Below, piece by piece: positions 45,552-54,241 of a stretch of DNA of 64,000 nucleotides. Source of the DNA: Myxococcus guangdongensis (GTDB lineage Bacteria; Myxococcota; Myxococcia; Myxococcales; Myxococcaceae); assembly GCF_024198255.1 (NCBI RefSeq), contig NZ_JAJVKW010000012.1, positions 1-64,000 of the forward strand, read 5' to 3'. The notes beneath the pieces were generated by a model. It was not told where the DNA came from, searched no databases, and was given only the letters and a program-made list of their open reading frames with translations. The translations under genes and the position numbers were made by a program. Position 1 is the stretch's first letter; every line of letters starts with the position of its first letter.

Positions 45552-46832
45552 TCACGCGGCGGTGAGCGCGGAGGACTCCGAGTCCAGCGTGTAGATGCGC
45601 ACGGGATGAGGTACGCCCTTGACGGGGTGGTGACCCAGGTCCTTCACATCGCCACGGTAGTGGGAGACGAAGGACTCGGAGAGGAGCACGGGCTCGTTGA
45701 GCCCCGCGCACAGGCCCGCGATGCGGCTGGCCAGGTTCACAGCGGGGCCGATGACGGTGAAGTCGAGCCGGTCCGACGCGCCGATGTTCCCGTACATCAC
45801 GTCGCCGACATGGAGGGACGTTCCGAACTCGTAGGTGGGCAGACCCTTGCGGCGGCGTGAGGCATTGTCCTGCTCGCTGGCACGCACCGCATCATGGACG
45901 GTGCGCGCGGCGGCGGCGCAGCGGTCCTCCACGAGCGCATGCTCGTCGATGCGGAAGATGGCCAGCACGGCGTCGCCCATGAACTTGAGCACCTCCGCGC
46001 CGTGCGAGTGGAAGGCGCCGACCATCGTCTCGAAGTAGGCGTTGAGCAGCTCCAGCAGCGCGTCGCGAGGCAGCGCGTCCGACAGCACGGTGAAGCTGCG
46101 CAGGTCACTCAGGCAGATGACGGCGGAGGTCGTCTCGCCGTCGCCGCGTCGAATCTGTCCCTGGAGGACACGGCGTCCCGCGTCTCGACCCAGGTAGGTG
46201 TCGAGCAGCACGCCCGTCATGTCCTTGCGCGCGAAGACCTCCATCACCAGCTCCAGCATGGGATGCAGTTCGTGAAGCAGCGCACGGTGCGCATCGGTGA
46301 AGCCCCCAGGCGCGGAGGTGGCCCAGGAGACACCGTGACGCGAGTCGTCGCTGAAGCACACCGGCAGCGCGAGGTACTCGGTGAGCCCCTCGGCGCGCAG
46401 CTCGGCGAACATGGGGAAGTCGCCGTCCGGGAGTGGCTGCTCCAGGCGGCGATGGATGACGGGCAGTCCCTCACGCAGGGCCTTGAAGGGGCTCTTCGAG
46501 AACGCGGGGAGGTGCTGGAGGCCGTGGGGATGGACCTCCGAGGTGGCGTCATGTCCAGGGCGCCAGCGGAAGCTCTTCGCGTGCAGCAGCGGGTGCAGCG
46601 TGAAGAGGACGATGGAGGCGCGCGACACGGGCACGCCGCACGCGGTCAGCCGTTCGCACAGGCCCGAGAGCAGCGGCACGGGATTGGGCAGACGCCTCGC
46701 TTCCACGGCGAGCCAGCCCACCACGGAGGAGAAGGCATGGTCGCGAAGGCTTCGCGAGTCTCCGGCATTCACTTTCACGAGGCGCTCACCACTCCCCAGC
46801 GGGCCGAGCCGGGCCGGGCGCCAAGCAACCAT
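45552..46832 (-). CDS. Class III adenylate/guanylate cyclase with N-terminal sensor region
   Basis: The protein has 426 residues. The C-terminal cyclase domain (about 230-415) shows VICLSDLRSFTVLSD with the first metal Asp, EVLKFMGDAVLAIF with substrate Lys and second metal Asp, and LDFTVIGPAVNLASRIAGL with the Asp that favours ATP and the transition-state Asn/Arg. The N-terminal part (about 40-215) resembles a GAF-like sensor (ALPVCFSDDSRHGVSW). It is soluble. Its stop lies six bases from that of the convergent efflux gene. The start is uncertain: ATG 46832 is used, GTG 46775 is possible. Confidence 0.85.
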   Translation of the reverse strand: MVAWRPARLGPLGSGERLVKVNAGDSRSLRDHAFSSVVGWLAVEARRLPNPVPLLSGLCERLTACGVPVSRASIVLFTLHPLLHAKSFRWRPGHDATSEVHPHGLQHLPAFSKSPFKALREGLPVIHRRLEQPLPDGDFPMFAELRAEGLTEYLALPVCFSDDSRHGVSWATSAPGGFTDAHRALLHELHPMLELVMEVFARKDMTGVLLDTYLGRDAGRRVLQGQIRRGDGETTSAVICLSDLRSFTVLSDALPRDALLELLNAYFETMVGAFHSHGAEVLKFMGDAVLAIFRIDEHALVEDRCAAAARTVHDAVRASEQDNASRRRKGLPTYEFGTSLHVGDVMYGNIGASDRLDFTVIGPAVNLASRIAGLCAGLNEPVLLSESFVSHYRGDVKDLGHHPVKGVPHPVRIYTLDSESSALTAA

Positions 46833-46919
46833 GACGAACCCGGAGCGTCAACGAAGACCGTGGGGAGCGAGCGGGAGGGTGCCTGTCCCCGCCGCCCCTC
46901 CCCCGAGTGTGCGTGGACC

Positions 46920-47693
46920 TCACAGCTCTTCGAACAGATCGACGACGGCCTGCGCCAACAACTCCTGCTCGTCGGTGGAATGCTGCGAAGCGTACGTGAG
47001 GACATCCTGAACGCCCGGCGCGTCCCTGCTCCAGAAGAGGTCCTTCAGTCGCGCTCGCAAGAGCCGGCCTTCTTCCCCTGCAGATTCGAGCGCCGCACGC
47101 ACAGACTCGGCTCCCACCAGCTTCACGTAGACGAACATGTCGAAGCTGTCTTTGAACTTTTCCGGGCGTTGCTCGCGCTTGGCTCGCTCCTTCATCGTGA
47201 GGAAGCCCACGGCGTCGGGCAGCAGAATCACCAGGGACTTGCCACCCACGGGGAGCGATACGCTCTGGCTCCGACGCAGGGCGACACGCGAGTCCGGCAG
47301 GCGCGTCATCTGCGTGGGAAGGTCGTCGACCTCCACGTCATCCGGCGCGAAGAGGTCCAAGTCCATACTCGTGCCGCTGAGCAGCGTCTTCGACCACCGG
47401 TACGATTTCGTTCGCGCGAAGTTTCGAGACTTGAGCACCTCAGGAAGCCGCTCCGCCATGAACCCTGAGCCATCCATGTCGAACAGCAGGTCGGGCTCGA
47501 ACGAGAAGCCTCGCTCCACAGCCACGCCCGTGTCCGTCTCGACGGAAATGACTCCCGTGCCCCCGCGGCGCTTCGACTCCACTGCAAGCACCTGTCCGCC
47601 GATGAGCATCACAGGCGTCGAGAGCGCGCCCAGGTCGAGTAACAGCTCCCGGAGTTCACCCAGGATTTCGTCGAACCGCTCCTCGTCGGTCAT
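46920..47693 (-). CDS. AbiEii-like nucleotidyltransferase, putative toxin
   Basis: The protein has 257 residues from ATG 47693, overlapping the upstream AbiEi-like gene by ATGA. It opens with a helical segment, then VMLIGGQVLAVESKRRGG, the Gly-Gly of a nucleotidyltransferase fold, followed by acidic strands (SFEPDLLFDMDG, TSMDLDLFAPDD) that could hold metal-binding Asp residues. The usual hG-GS...DxD spacing is loose, so the toxin call is moderate. In AbiE systems the second gene encodes a nucleotidyltransferase toxin repressed and counteracted by AbiEi, and the arrangement here fits. Confidence 0.5.
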   Translation of the reverse strand: MTDEERFDEILGELRELLLDLGALSTPVMLIGGQVLAVESKRRGGTGVISVETDTGVAVERGFSFEPDLLFDMDGSGFMAERLPEVLKSRNFARTKSYRWSKTLLSGTSMDLDLFAPDDVEVDDLPTQMTRLPDSRVALRRSQSVSLPVGGKSLVILLPDAVGFLTMKERAKREQRPEKFKDSFDMFVYVKLVGAESVRAALESAGEEGRLLRARLKDLFWSRDAPGVQDVLTYASQHSTDEQELLAQAVVDLFEEL

Positions 47694-48808
47694 TCCAATT
47701 CCTCGACGAGCGGCAACGACTTCGCGAAGCGACGCAGCAGCTCGTCCGCCTGTTCCTCGCCGCGCCCGCCACTGTGCTGGAAGTCCACGGCCAACTGCGG
47801 GAGCGATACGCCCGGGCCGTGCGCGAGGGACCTCTCGCCAAAGTAGACACCACCCACCTCCGTCTCCGCCGCAGGATCCGCGCGGAGAATCCAGAAGTTG
47901 TATGGCGTCATCCGGCGCAACCCGAAGGCATCGATGGCCCTCTCCAGCGAACCCGAGAGATAGAGCCCGTGAGGTAGCCCCGAGACGAATCGCTCATCGG
48001 GCTCAAGCCCACTCGCCAGGGAGAAGATGGAGCGAATCCCCTGTGACTCCAGCCTTCGATATCCGCGGTCGAGCACATCCGGCGTCGTGGAGGGCGCGTT
48101 GAAGCCCTCCTTCGAGATGGCCGTGGGACGCCCGTGCTTCATCCAGGTCTTCAACAGGCCCACAGGCTCGCGAAGTCGCACGCCGCCACTGACATCTACC
48201 AGTCCCTCCTGGGTGAGCCGCTTGATGACCCCGTGGGCATACGTGTAGCTCGTCTGGGTCTGGTCCGAGAGAGCGCGCACCGTCCAGCGGCGGCCGGGGA
48301 ACTTGAGCAGCACGCGCACGATGCGACTGCCCTTGCCGTGGAACACGGGCTCACGCGGGACACGACTCGATGAACCGCTCCCCTGAATCCTGATGAAGGT
48401 GCTCCCCGCGCGCAGGAAGAACGTTCCGCGTTGATCCACCAGCGCGAGTTCGTTGTTCGCGCACGCCTCGACCACACGGGGCGACGCGGAGTCGGTGACG
48501 AGCATCGGAACTCGGAAGGTCGGCAGCTTGCCGACGTCCGACTCCCTGAGGCGAAGCTGCTCACGGAGCGACTGCAACTTGTCCTTCTGGGCCACCACCT
48601 GCGCGGGGAACAAGGGCGCACGGTAGCTCAACAACACTGGGACCTTTGCCTCGGAAAGCCGGACCTCCGCGAGGTCATAGGCCGACTCCCCTCCCGGACC
48701 TGTTCGAGGGACGACGAGCCCCTCCTGGCGCACCAGTTCCACGCCCGGCGGAAGCGCCGGTGGGTTCTCCCAGAACTCTTCTCTGAAGTGGGGTCTCTCA
48801 GGCTTCAT
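47690..48808 (-). CDS. AbiEi-type antitoxin/transcriptional regulator
   Basis: The protein has 372 residues from ATG 48808. The layout is that of long AbiEi-family antitoxins: an N-terminal domain with PMLVTDSASPRVVEACANNE and LALVDQRGTFFLRAGSTFI, a winged helix at about 165-210 (RIVRVLLKFPGRRWTVRAL, then TYAHGVIKRLTQEGLVDVSG), REPVGLLKTWM, and a C-terminal domain ending VSLPQLAVDFQHSGGRGEEQ. Type IV AbiEi antitoxins repress their own operon by binding inverted repeats. A nested repeat array begins three bases upstream of the ATG. Four-base overlap with the toxin-like gene. Confidence 0.72.
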   Translation of the reverse strand: MKPERPHFREEFWENPPALPPGVELVRQEGLVVPRTGPGGESAYDLAEVRLSEAKVPVLLSYRAPLFPAQVVAQKDKLQSLREQLRLRESDVGKLPTFRVPMLVTDSASPRVVEACANNELALVDQRGTFFLRAGSTFIRIQGSGSSSRVPREPVFHGKGSRIVRVLLKFPGRRWTVRALSDQTQTSYTYAHGVIKRLTQEGLVDVSGGVRLREPVGLLKTWMKHGRPTAISKEGFNAPSTTPDVLDRGYRRLESQGIRSIFSLASGLEPDERFVSGLPHGLYLSGSLERAIDAFGLRRMTPYNFWILRADPAAETEVGGVYFGERSLAHGPGVSLPQLAVDFQHSGGRGEEQADELLRRFAKSLPLVEELE

Positions 48809-48810
48809 TC

Positions 48811-48886
48811 AATTTTGTCGATACTGGCGCATTCAGCGCCAAACTGGCGCAAGATTAGCGCCATTCTTGGCGCTATCGACAAAATT
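48811..48886 (-). promoter_or_regulatory. Nested inverted-repeat operator array of the AbiE-like pair
   Basis: Outer arms AATTTTGTCGATA (48811-48823) and TATCGACAAAATT (48874-48886) are perfect 13-bp inverted repeats. Between them are two inner inverted repeats, TGGCGC-ATTCA-GCGCCA (48825-48841) and TGGCGC-AAGATTA-GCGCCA (48845-48863). A fifth half-site GGCGC lies at 48869-48873. The array is AT-richer than its flanks, sits between the AbiEi start and the M28 gene, and on the minus strand includes TTGTCG...TAATCT as a possible promoter. It is a strong candidate for autoregulation by AbiEi. Confidence 0.78.
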
Positions 48887-48954
48887 AAGTCACCAGCATC
48901 AAAGCCCGCGCAGGTGCCACAGAGGGCCCGCAAGGCCGAGCCCCCGCCCTGCGC

Positions 48955-50454
48955 TCAGTGCCCCGACGCGGCCTTCGGAGGAGTCGCCACGGGCGCACCG
49001 CCACCCGGGGGCGCGGTGGGCGCCTCCGGCCGCGCGAGCGTCTCCGGGGACTCCGCCATCGCGTACGTCACCCACGCCGTGGCGGCCGTGCTGCGCGCCA
49101 GGTCCTGTGGCTCCACCTTGTCCAACGTGTCCGCGTGCGTGTGGTGCACATCGAAGTAGCGGCTCGCATCCACCTCCACGCCGAAGAACGGCACGCGCGC
49201 GGGAACGAGCGGGCTGATGTCCGCGCCCCCGGCCTCACGCGTGGAGAACTGCGCCGCGCCGAGCGCCACCAGCGGCGACAGCCACGGCTCCAGCAGCTCC
49301 TTGCCACCCGGCCCCGAGCGCAGGCTCACCGCCACCGGCCGCCCGCCACCCGAGTCCATCTCCATGGCGGCCACGTGCTTGGACAGCTCCGCCGCGTGCG
49401 CCTCCGCGTATGCACGTCCACCGCGCAGGCCGTTCTCCTCGTTCATGTACAGCACCACCCGCACCGTGCGCCGGGGCGCCTGGGGCAGCTTCGCGATGAG
49501 CCGCGCGGCCTCCATCACCATCACCACGCCCGCGCCGTCGTCATGCGCGCCCGTACCCACATCCCACGAGTCCAGGTGCGCGCTGATGAGGACGATCTCC
49601 TGCGGCTTCTCACGGCCACGCACCTCGGCGACCACGTTGTGCGAATCCGCGTCCGGAAGCTCCGAGCACCCGAGCACCATCTTCACGCGCACCGGCCCCT
49701 TCGCAATCAGACGGTGGAGCTGGTCCGCCTCCTCCGTCGTCACCGACGCGGCGGGGATGCGAGGCCCCTCGTCATCGAAGCGCGTGGAGCCCGTGTGCGG
49801 CGTGCGCAGCGACGCCGTGGCCAGCGAGCGCACCAGCGAGCCCACCGCGCCCGCCTTCGCCGCGAGCGCCGGGCCTCGACCGCGCAGCCCCGCGAAGCGT
49901 CCGTAGTCCGCGGGCGACGACATGGTGTGGTTGAAGAAGACAATCTTCCCCTTCACCGAGTCACCCAGCGTCGCGAGCGCCTCCAGCGACGTCACCTCCA
50001 CCACCTCGGCGGTGAGGCCCTCGGGCGCCGTCGGCGGGCTGCCACCCAGCGCGAGGATGAACAGCGGATGGCCGCGCGTGAGCTCGGACGGGAGAATCTC
50101 CGCGCGCTCCTCGCCGCGCACCCAGCGAGGCACCTTCACGGGCTCGGTCCACGCCTTCACGCCATCCGCCTTGAAGCTCTTGAGCGCCCACTGCACCGCG
50201 GCGGCGGCGCCCTCGGAGCCCGACAGGCGCGGGCCAATCCCATCCGTCAGCTCCGCGAGCCGCGCGTAGGAATGTCCTTCCGTCAGCGCGGGGCCCACCA
50301 GCTTCTCCGCCACGGCCAGCGGCGGCGCATACGCCTTCTTCGCGGGCGCGGCGGACTTCACGGGGGCCGAGGACTTCGCGGGAGCAGCGGGGGCGGCACC
50401 CGACACGAGCTGCAGCGCCAGGGATGACGACAGGATGAGCGTGGAGACGGGCAA
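48955..50454 (-). CDS. M28-family zinc metallopeptidase, secreted
   Basis: The protein has 499 residues. A signal peptide (about 1-22) precedes an Ala/Pro/Lys linker. The M28 zinc ligands appear in order: His in VLISAHLDSWDVG, Asp in TGAHDDGAGVVMV, Glu-Glu in YMNEENGLRGG, Asp in AAMEMDSGGG and His in FDVHHTHADTLDKV. The inserted segment at about 120-260 is a PA-like domain. Such enzymes are aminopeptidases or carboxypeptidases acting on extracellular peptides. The C-terminus is Pro/Ala-rich. Monocistronic. Myxobacterial predation and nutrition depend on many secreted peptidases. Confidence 0.9.
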   Translation of the reverse strand: MPVSTLILSSSLALQLVSGAAPAAPAKSSAPVKSAAPAKKAYAPPLAVAEKLVGPALTEGHSYARLAELTDGIGPRLSGSEGAAAAVQWALKSFKADGVKAWTEPVKVPRWVRGEERAEILPSELTRGHPLFILALGGSPPTAPEGLTAEVVEVTSLEALATLGDSVKGKIVFFNHTMSSPADYGRFAGLRGRGPALAAKAGAVGSLVRSLATASLRTPHTGSTRFDDEGPRIPAASVTTEEADQLHRLIAKGPVRVKMVLGCSELPDADSHNVVAEVRGREKPQEIVLISAHLDSWDVGTGAHDDGAGVVMVMEAARLIAKLPQAPRRTVRVVLYMNEENGLRGGRAYAEAHAAELSKHVAAMEMDSGGGRPVAVSLRSGPGGKELLEPWLSPLVALGAAQFSTREAGGADISPLVPARVPFFGVEVDASRYFDVHHTHADTLDKVEPQDLARSTAATAWVTYAMAESPETLARPEAPTAPPGGGAPVATPPKAASGH

Positions 50455-50703
50455 GAGGACCTCCGGAAGAGGCGCCCACTCTCCGCCCGGCCCTCAGGCC
50501 TCGCAAGCCCGATGCGCTCGACGCACCGTGCGAGTCCAAGACGCTTGCTGCGTGAACCTGGAGAGGATTTCGGAGAATCCCAGGGGCCACCGCGCGCCGA
50601 GAGGGGGAACGCGGCGCGCGGGGCTCAACTGGGACTTCATACGGCGGTATCGCTTTTGGGGGAGGCAATAGCCGCCGCTGCGTCTCACTCTTTGGGAGGA
50701 AAC

Positions 50704-50862
50704 GTGGCGGGCATGTTGAAGATCATTCGCAACGCCGTCAAGCCCGGTACCTCACTCAGCGTACAAGCGGACAATCTTTTCCCAGGAAGTGGTTCATTTT
50801 TACAGCCACATCATCATCAAGAGGTGATGAAATGTGGTATTCAGCGGATAATCGGTCCATGA
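50704..50862 (+). CDS. Small peptide gene overlapping a methyltransferase gene
   Basis: The peptide has 52 residues from GTG 50704, with GGGAGGA four bases upstream (ATG 50713 is an alternative). Its TGA overlaps the methyltransferase ATG as ATGA, the usual sign of translational coupling. The sequence has a helical basic start (MLKIIRNAVKPG), a Ser/Gly-rich middle (FPGSGSF) and HHH near residue 37, followed by one Cys. The region is less GC-rich than its flanks. It may be a real peptide or a translated leader. A substrate for the adjacent methyltransferase is a speculative but testable idea. Confidence 0.45.
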   Translation: MAGMLKIIRNAVKPGTSLSVQADNLFPGSGSFLQPHHHQEVMKCGIQRIIGP

Positions 50863-51602
50863 CGACAGACGAGGCATTCTTCACCCTCTACGGCGACCTG
50901 CCACGGCTGGGTCCTGGCAGTGACGCCTGCACACGTGAGGCATTGGGGCGCCTGCCATCCCTGCCACCCGCCCCCCGCGTCGTGGACCTGGGCTGCGGCA
51001 ACGGAAGACAGACGTTGGTGCTCGCCGAAGCCTTGCGGACCCCCATCCTCGCGGTGGATCTCCACCCACCCTTCCTCCACCAACTCGAACAGGACGCCCG
51101 CGCGCGAGGACTGCAAACCTTCATCCAGACACGCTGTCAGGACATGGGTGCGCTCGACCTCCCCCACGAATCCGTGGACCTGCTCTGGTCCGAGGGTGCC
51201 ATCTACCATCTGGGCTTCGGCCCCGGCCTCACGCGCTGGCGGCCCCTGCTCGCCCCCGGAGGCGTCACCGCCATCACCGAGTGCACCTGGCTCACCGACG
51301 CCCGCCCCACCGAGGCCGTGGACTTCTGGGCCCAGGGCTCCCCCTCCATGGGCACCGTCGAGGAGAACCGCGCCGCCGCCCACGCCGCGGGCCTCGAGGT
51401 GCTGGACACCTTCACCCTCCCGCCCTCCGCGTGGTGGGACAGCTATTACACCCCGCTGCTCGAGCGCGCCCGGCGCCTCGCCCCCACCGCCGACGAGCCC
51501 CTCCGCCAGGTCATCGCCGACGCCCACCGCGAGACGGACCTCTACCGTCACCACGGCCACGCCTACGGCTACGTCTTCTATCTGTTGCGCCGCCCCACCT
51601 GA
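50859..51602 (+). CDS. SAM-dependent methyltransferase (class I)
   Basis: The protein has 247 residues from ATG 50859. An alternative ATG at 50832 with AGAGG seven bases upstream would add nine residues. The Rossmann methyltransferase core begins with VVDLGCGNGRQTLVLAEAL (motif I), ILAVDLHPPFL (motif II, Asp for ribose), and LDLPHESVDLLWSEGAIYHLG (motif IV). Then GGVTAITECTWL and a C-terminal helical region with HRETDLYRHHG. The acceptor substrate is unknown. Overlap with the small peptide gene upstream suggests joint expression. Confidence 0.85.
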   Translation: MTTDEAFFTLYGDLPRLGPGSDACTREALGRLPSLPPAPRVVDLGCGNGRQTLVLAEALRTPILAVDLHPPFLHQLEQDARARGLQTFIQTRCQDMGALDLPHESVDLLWSEGAIYHLGFGPGLTRWRPLLAPGGVTAITECTWLTDARPTEAVDFWAQGSPSMGTVEENRAAAHAAGLEVLDTFTLPPSAWWDSYYTPLLERARRLAPTADEPLRQVIADAHRETDLYRHHGHAYGYVFYLLRRPT

Positions 51603-51848
51603 GCGATTGCGCTGTCCTGGGAATGCGACAGGAATTGAGCCCCACCGTCAGGGCTCGGCCTTGTGGTTGCCCTGCACCCGGGCACCCACTCACACCCCTG
51701 GGTCAAAGAAATACGGACATGCATTTTTTCCAGAAATGGTGTCTATGTCGCTGAAGGCAAGTTAGTCCCCGTCACGCACCCAGCGACGCCATGTCCCCTC
51801 CCCCCAAGGGCCGTGGTGTGTCGAGCCTCAGGACGTCGAAGGAACGCA

Positions 51849-54194
51849 ATGTTGATGGAGCAGTGGGCTCACCGATTCTTCGAGCTCTCGACCGAGCTGT
51901 TCGCGGTGCTGGGCTCGCAGGGACGGATTCTGGAAGCCAACCCGGCCTGGAACGTGACGGTGGGTTGGTCCCCCACGGAGCTGCGGCTGGAGGGCTATCG
52001 GGGCTTCATCCATCCCGAGGACCTCGCCTCGGTGGACTCCCGGTTGGAGTCGCTGACGCGGATGATGGGCACCACCCGCTTCTCCTGCCGCTGGCGCTGT
52101 CGGGACGGCACGTGGGCCTGGCTGGTGTGGAGCGTGGCCTGCTCCGCGGTGGGCGGCCCGCTGTACTGCACGGTGCGCAGGCTGGAGTCGCCTCCCGCGC
52201 TCGAGCCGGGGCGCGCCTCGTCCGAGGCCAGCGGCCCGCTGCCGCCGTGGGCGATGAGCGACAGCCTGCCCCTGGGGCTCTACGTGGTGGAGGTGCGCAC
52301 GGGCACCGTCCTCTACGCCAACCACCGCTTCTGCCAGCTGTGGGGCATCGAGTCGCTGGAGGCCGCCCTTCGAAAGGGCCAGGTGTCCCACGAGGACGTG
52401 CTCGGCCACTGCCTGCGCGCGGGTGACGCGGCGAGCGTGCTGCGCCTGGTCTCCGCCGAGACGCAGCTGGACGTGCCGCCGCTGCACGCGGATGAAGCGC
52501 GGCTCACCAACGGCCGCACGCTGCGCAGGCTGTCCACGCCCATGGGCGCCAGCGGCGACGAGTCCCGCTACCGGCTGTTCGCGTTCGAGGACGTCACCGA
52601 GCGCAAGCGCACCGAGGAGGCCCTGCACCGCTCCGAGGAGAGCTTCCGCAAGCTCATCGAGACGGCGCCCGAGGTCATCTTCGTCCACCGCGACCAGCGC
52701 TTCGTCTACGTGAACCCCACGCTGCTGCGCGCGCTGAAGTACGACCACGCCAGCGAGCTCATCGGCCGGTCCATCTGGACCATCGTCCACCCGGACGACC
52801 TGGACCTGGTGCGCCAGCGCGTGCACGCGGTGGTGGCTCGGGGCGAGCTGGCTCCGCTGCGCGAGATTCGCTACCTGCGCCGCGACGGCACCTGGTTCGA
52901 CGCGGAGAGCGCGGGGCTGCCCGTGGACTTCGACGGCGTGGGCGCCGTGGTGGTGATGGCGCGCGACATCACCGAGCGCAAGCGCATGCAGGCCCAGCTG
53001 CTCCAGTCGGACCGGATGGTGCTCGCCGGCACGCTCGCCGCGGGCGTGGGCCACGAAATCAACAACCCGCTCACCTACGTCATGGCCAACCTGGAGTCGG
53101 CCCTGGACGCGATGCACCGGCTGGGCGGAGAGCTGGGGAGGACGTTGCCCGACGGCGCGCTCGCGCCGAGCTGGTCCATGACCTTGAAGGACACGGTGGA
53201 GCTGCTCAAGGAGGCGCACGAGGGCGCCACCCGCGTGCGCAACATCGTCCGGGACTTGAAGTACATCTCCCGCCAGGAGGAGGAGCGGCGCGAGCTGCTC
53301 GACGTGCGCGAGTCACTCGAGTTCTCGCTCAAGCTGGCCTCCAGCGAGCTGCGCCCGCGCGCCCAGGTCATCAAGAGGTACGAGGACGTGCCGCGGGTCC
53401 ACGCGGACGCGTCGCGGCTGGGGCAGGTGTTCCTGAACCTCGTCGTCAACGCGGCGCAGGCCATCCCCGAGGGGGACCCGACGAACCAGCGCGTGACGCT
53501 CTGGGTGCGCCCGGGGCCTCACGGCGGCGTGGCGGTGGACGTGAGCGACACGGGCAGCGGCATGCCCCCCAGCGTGCTCGCGCGCATCTTCGACCCGTTC
53601 TTCACCACCAAGGCGGTGGGCTCGGGCACGGGCCTGGGTCTGTCCATCTGCCATGGCATCATGCGCAGCCTGGGCGGTGACATCACCGTGCGCAGCGAGC
53701 CGGGACGCGGGACGACCTTCACGGTGCTCCTGCCCCCCGCGCCCGCGGACGCGGCGCCTCGCGAGGTGCCCGTGCTGCCCCCGCCCTCATCCGAGCGCGC
53801 CGGTCGGATGCTCGTCATCGACGACGAGCCCGCGGTGGGGCGCTCGCTGGCGCGCATCATCGGCAAGCGCCACCAGGTGACGGTGGTGAGCAGCGGCGAG
53901 GAGGCGTTGGCGAAGCTGGACTCGGGTGCTCCGTTCGACGCCATCTTCTGTGACCTGATGATGCCGGGCATCACCGGCATGGACGTCTACGAGCGGGTGC
54001 GTGAGCGGGAGCCCGGGTTGAGCCTGCGCTTCATCTTCATCACGGGCGGCTCGTACACGGCGCGGGCGCGACAGTTCCTGGAGCGCATCCCCAACCCGCG
54101 CATCGAGAAGCCGTTCGACGCGCAGATGATTCAGCAGCTGGTCGGAGAGGTATTGGCCGTCGGGGTCGACGGCGATGTCTCCGGCTTGAAGTGA
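51849..54194 (+). CDS. Hybrid PAS sensor histidine kinase with receiver domain
   Basis: The protein has 781 residues from ATG 51849, with AAGGA five bases upstream; the frame runs back to 51663 without support. There are three PAS domains: about 5-115 (ELSTELFAVLGSQGRILEAN), 140-260 and 265-385 (RKLIETAPEVIFVHRDQRF, then VVMARDITERKRM). HisKA with phospho-acceptor His in GVGHEINNPLTYV (about 402). HATPase with DTGSGMPPSVLARIFDPFF and GTGLGLSICHGIM. A C-terminal receiver has the phosphate-accepting Asp in IFCDLMMPGITGM (about 702). No membrane helix, so it is a cytoplasmic sensor. The output partner is not encoded here. Confidence 0.92.
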   Translation: MLMEQWAHRFFELSTELFAVLGSQGRILEANPAWNVTVGWSPTELRLEGYRGFIHPEDLASVDSRLESLTRMMGTTRFSCRWRCRDGTWAWLVWSVACSAVGGPLYCTVRRLESPPALEPGRASSEASGPLPPWAMSDSLPLGLYVVEVRTGTVLYANHRFCQLWGIESLEAALRKGQVSHEDVLGHCLRAGDAASVLRLVSAETQLDVPPLHADEARLTNGRTLRRLSTPMGASGDESRYRLFAFEDVTERKRTEEALHRSEESFRKLIETAPEVIFVHRDQRFVYVNPTLLRALKYDHASELIGRSIWTIVHPDDLDLVRQRVHAVVARGELAPLREIRYLRRDGTWFDAESAGLPVDFDGVGAVVVMARDITERKRMQAQLLQSDRMVLAGTLAAGVGHEINNPLTYVMANLESALDAMHRLGGELGRTLPDGALAPSWSMTLKDTVELLKEAHEGATRVRNIVRDLKYISRQEEERRELLDVRESLEFSLKLASSELRPRAQVIKRYEDVPRVHADASRLGQVFLNLVVNAAQAIPEGDPTNQRVTLWVRPGPHGGVAVDVSDTGSGMPPSVLARIFDPFFTTKAVGSGTGLGLSICHGIMRSLGGDITVRSEPGRGTTFTVLLPPAPADAAPREVPVLPPPSSERAGRMLVIDDEPAVGRSLARIIGKRHQVTVVSSGEEALAKLDSGAPFDAIFCDLMMPGITGMDVYERVREREPGLSLRFIFITGGSYTARARQFLERIPNPRIEKPFDAQMIQQLVGEVLAVGVDGDVSGLK

Positions 54195-54241
54195 ACCCAC
54201 CGCGCCGGACGTCCCGGCGCGCCCCTGAAGGGAGTTCCCTG

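Noticed and set aside
43589-45565. 658-residue plus-strand frame over the efflux pump
   Set aside because: Gly/Ala/Arg-rich out-of-frame shadow; the membrane helices are encoded in the frame starting at 43776.
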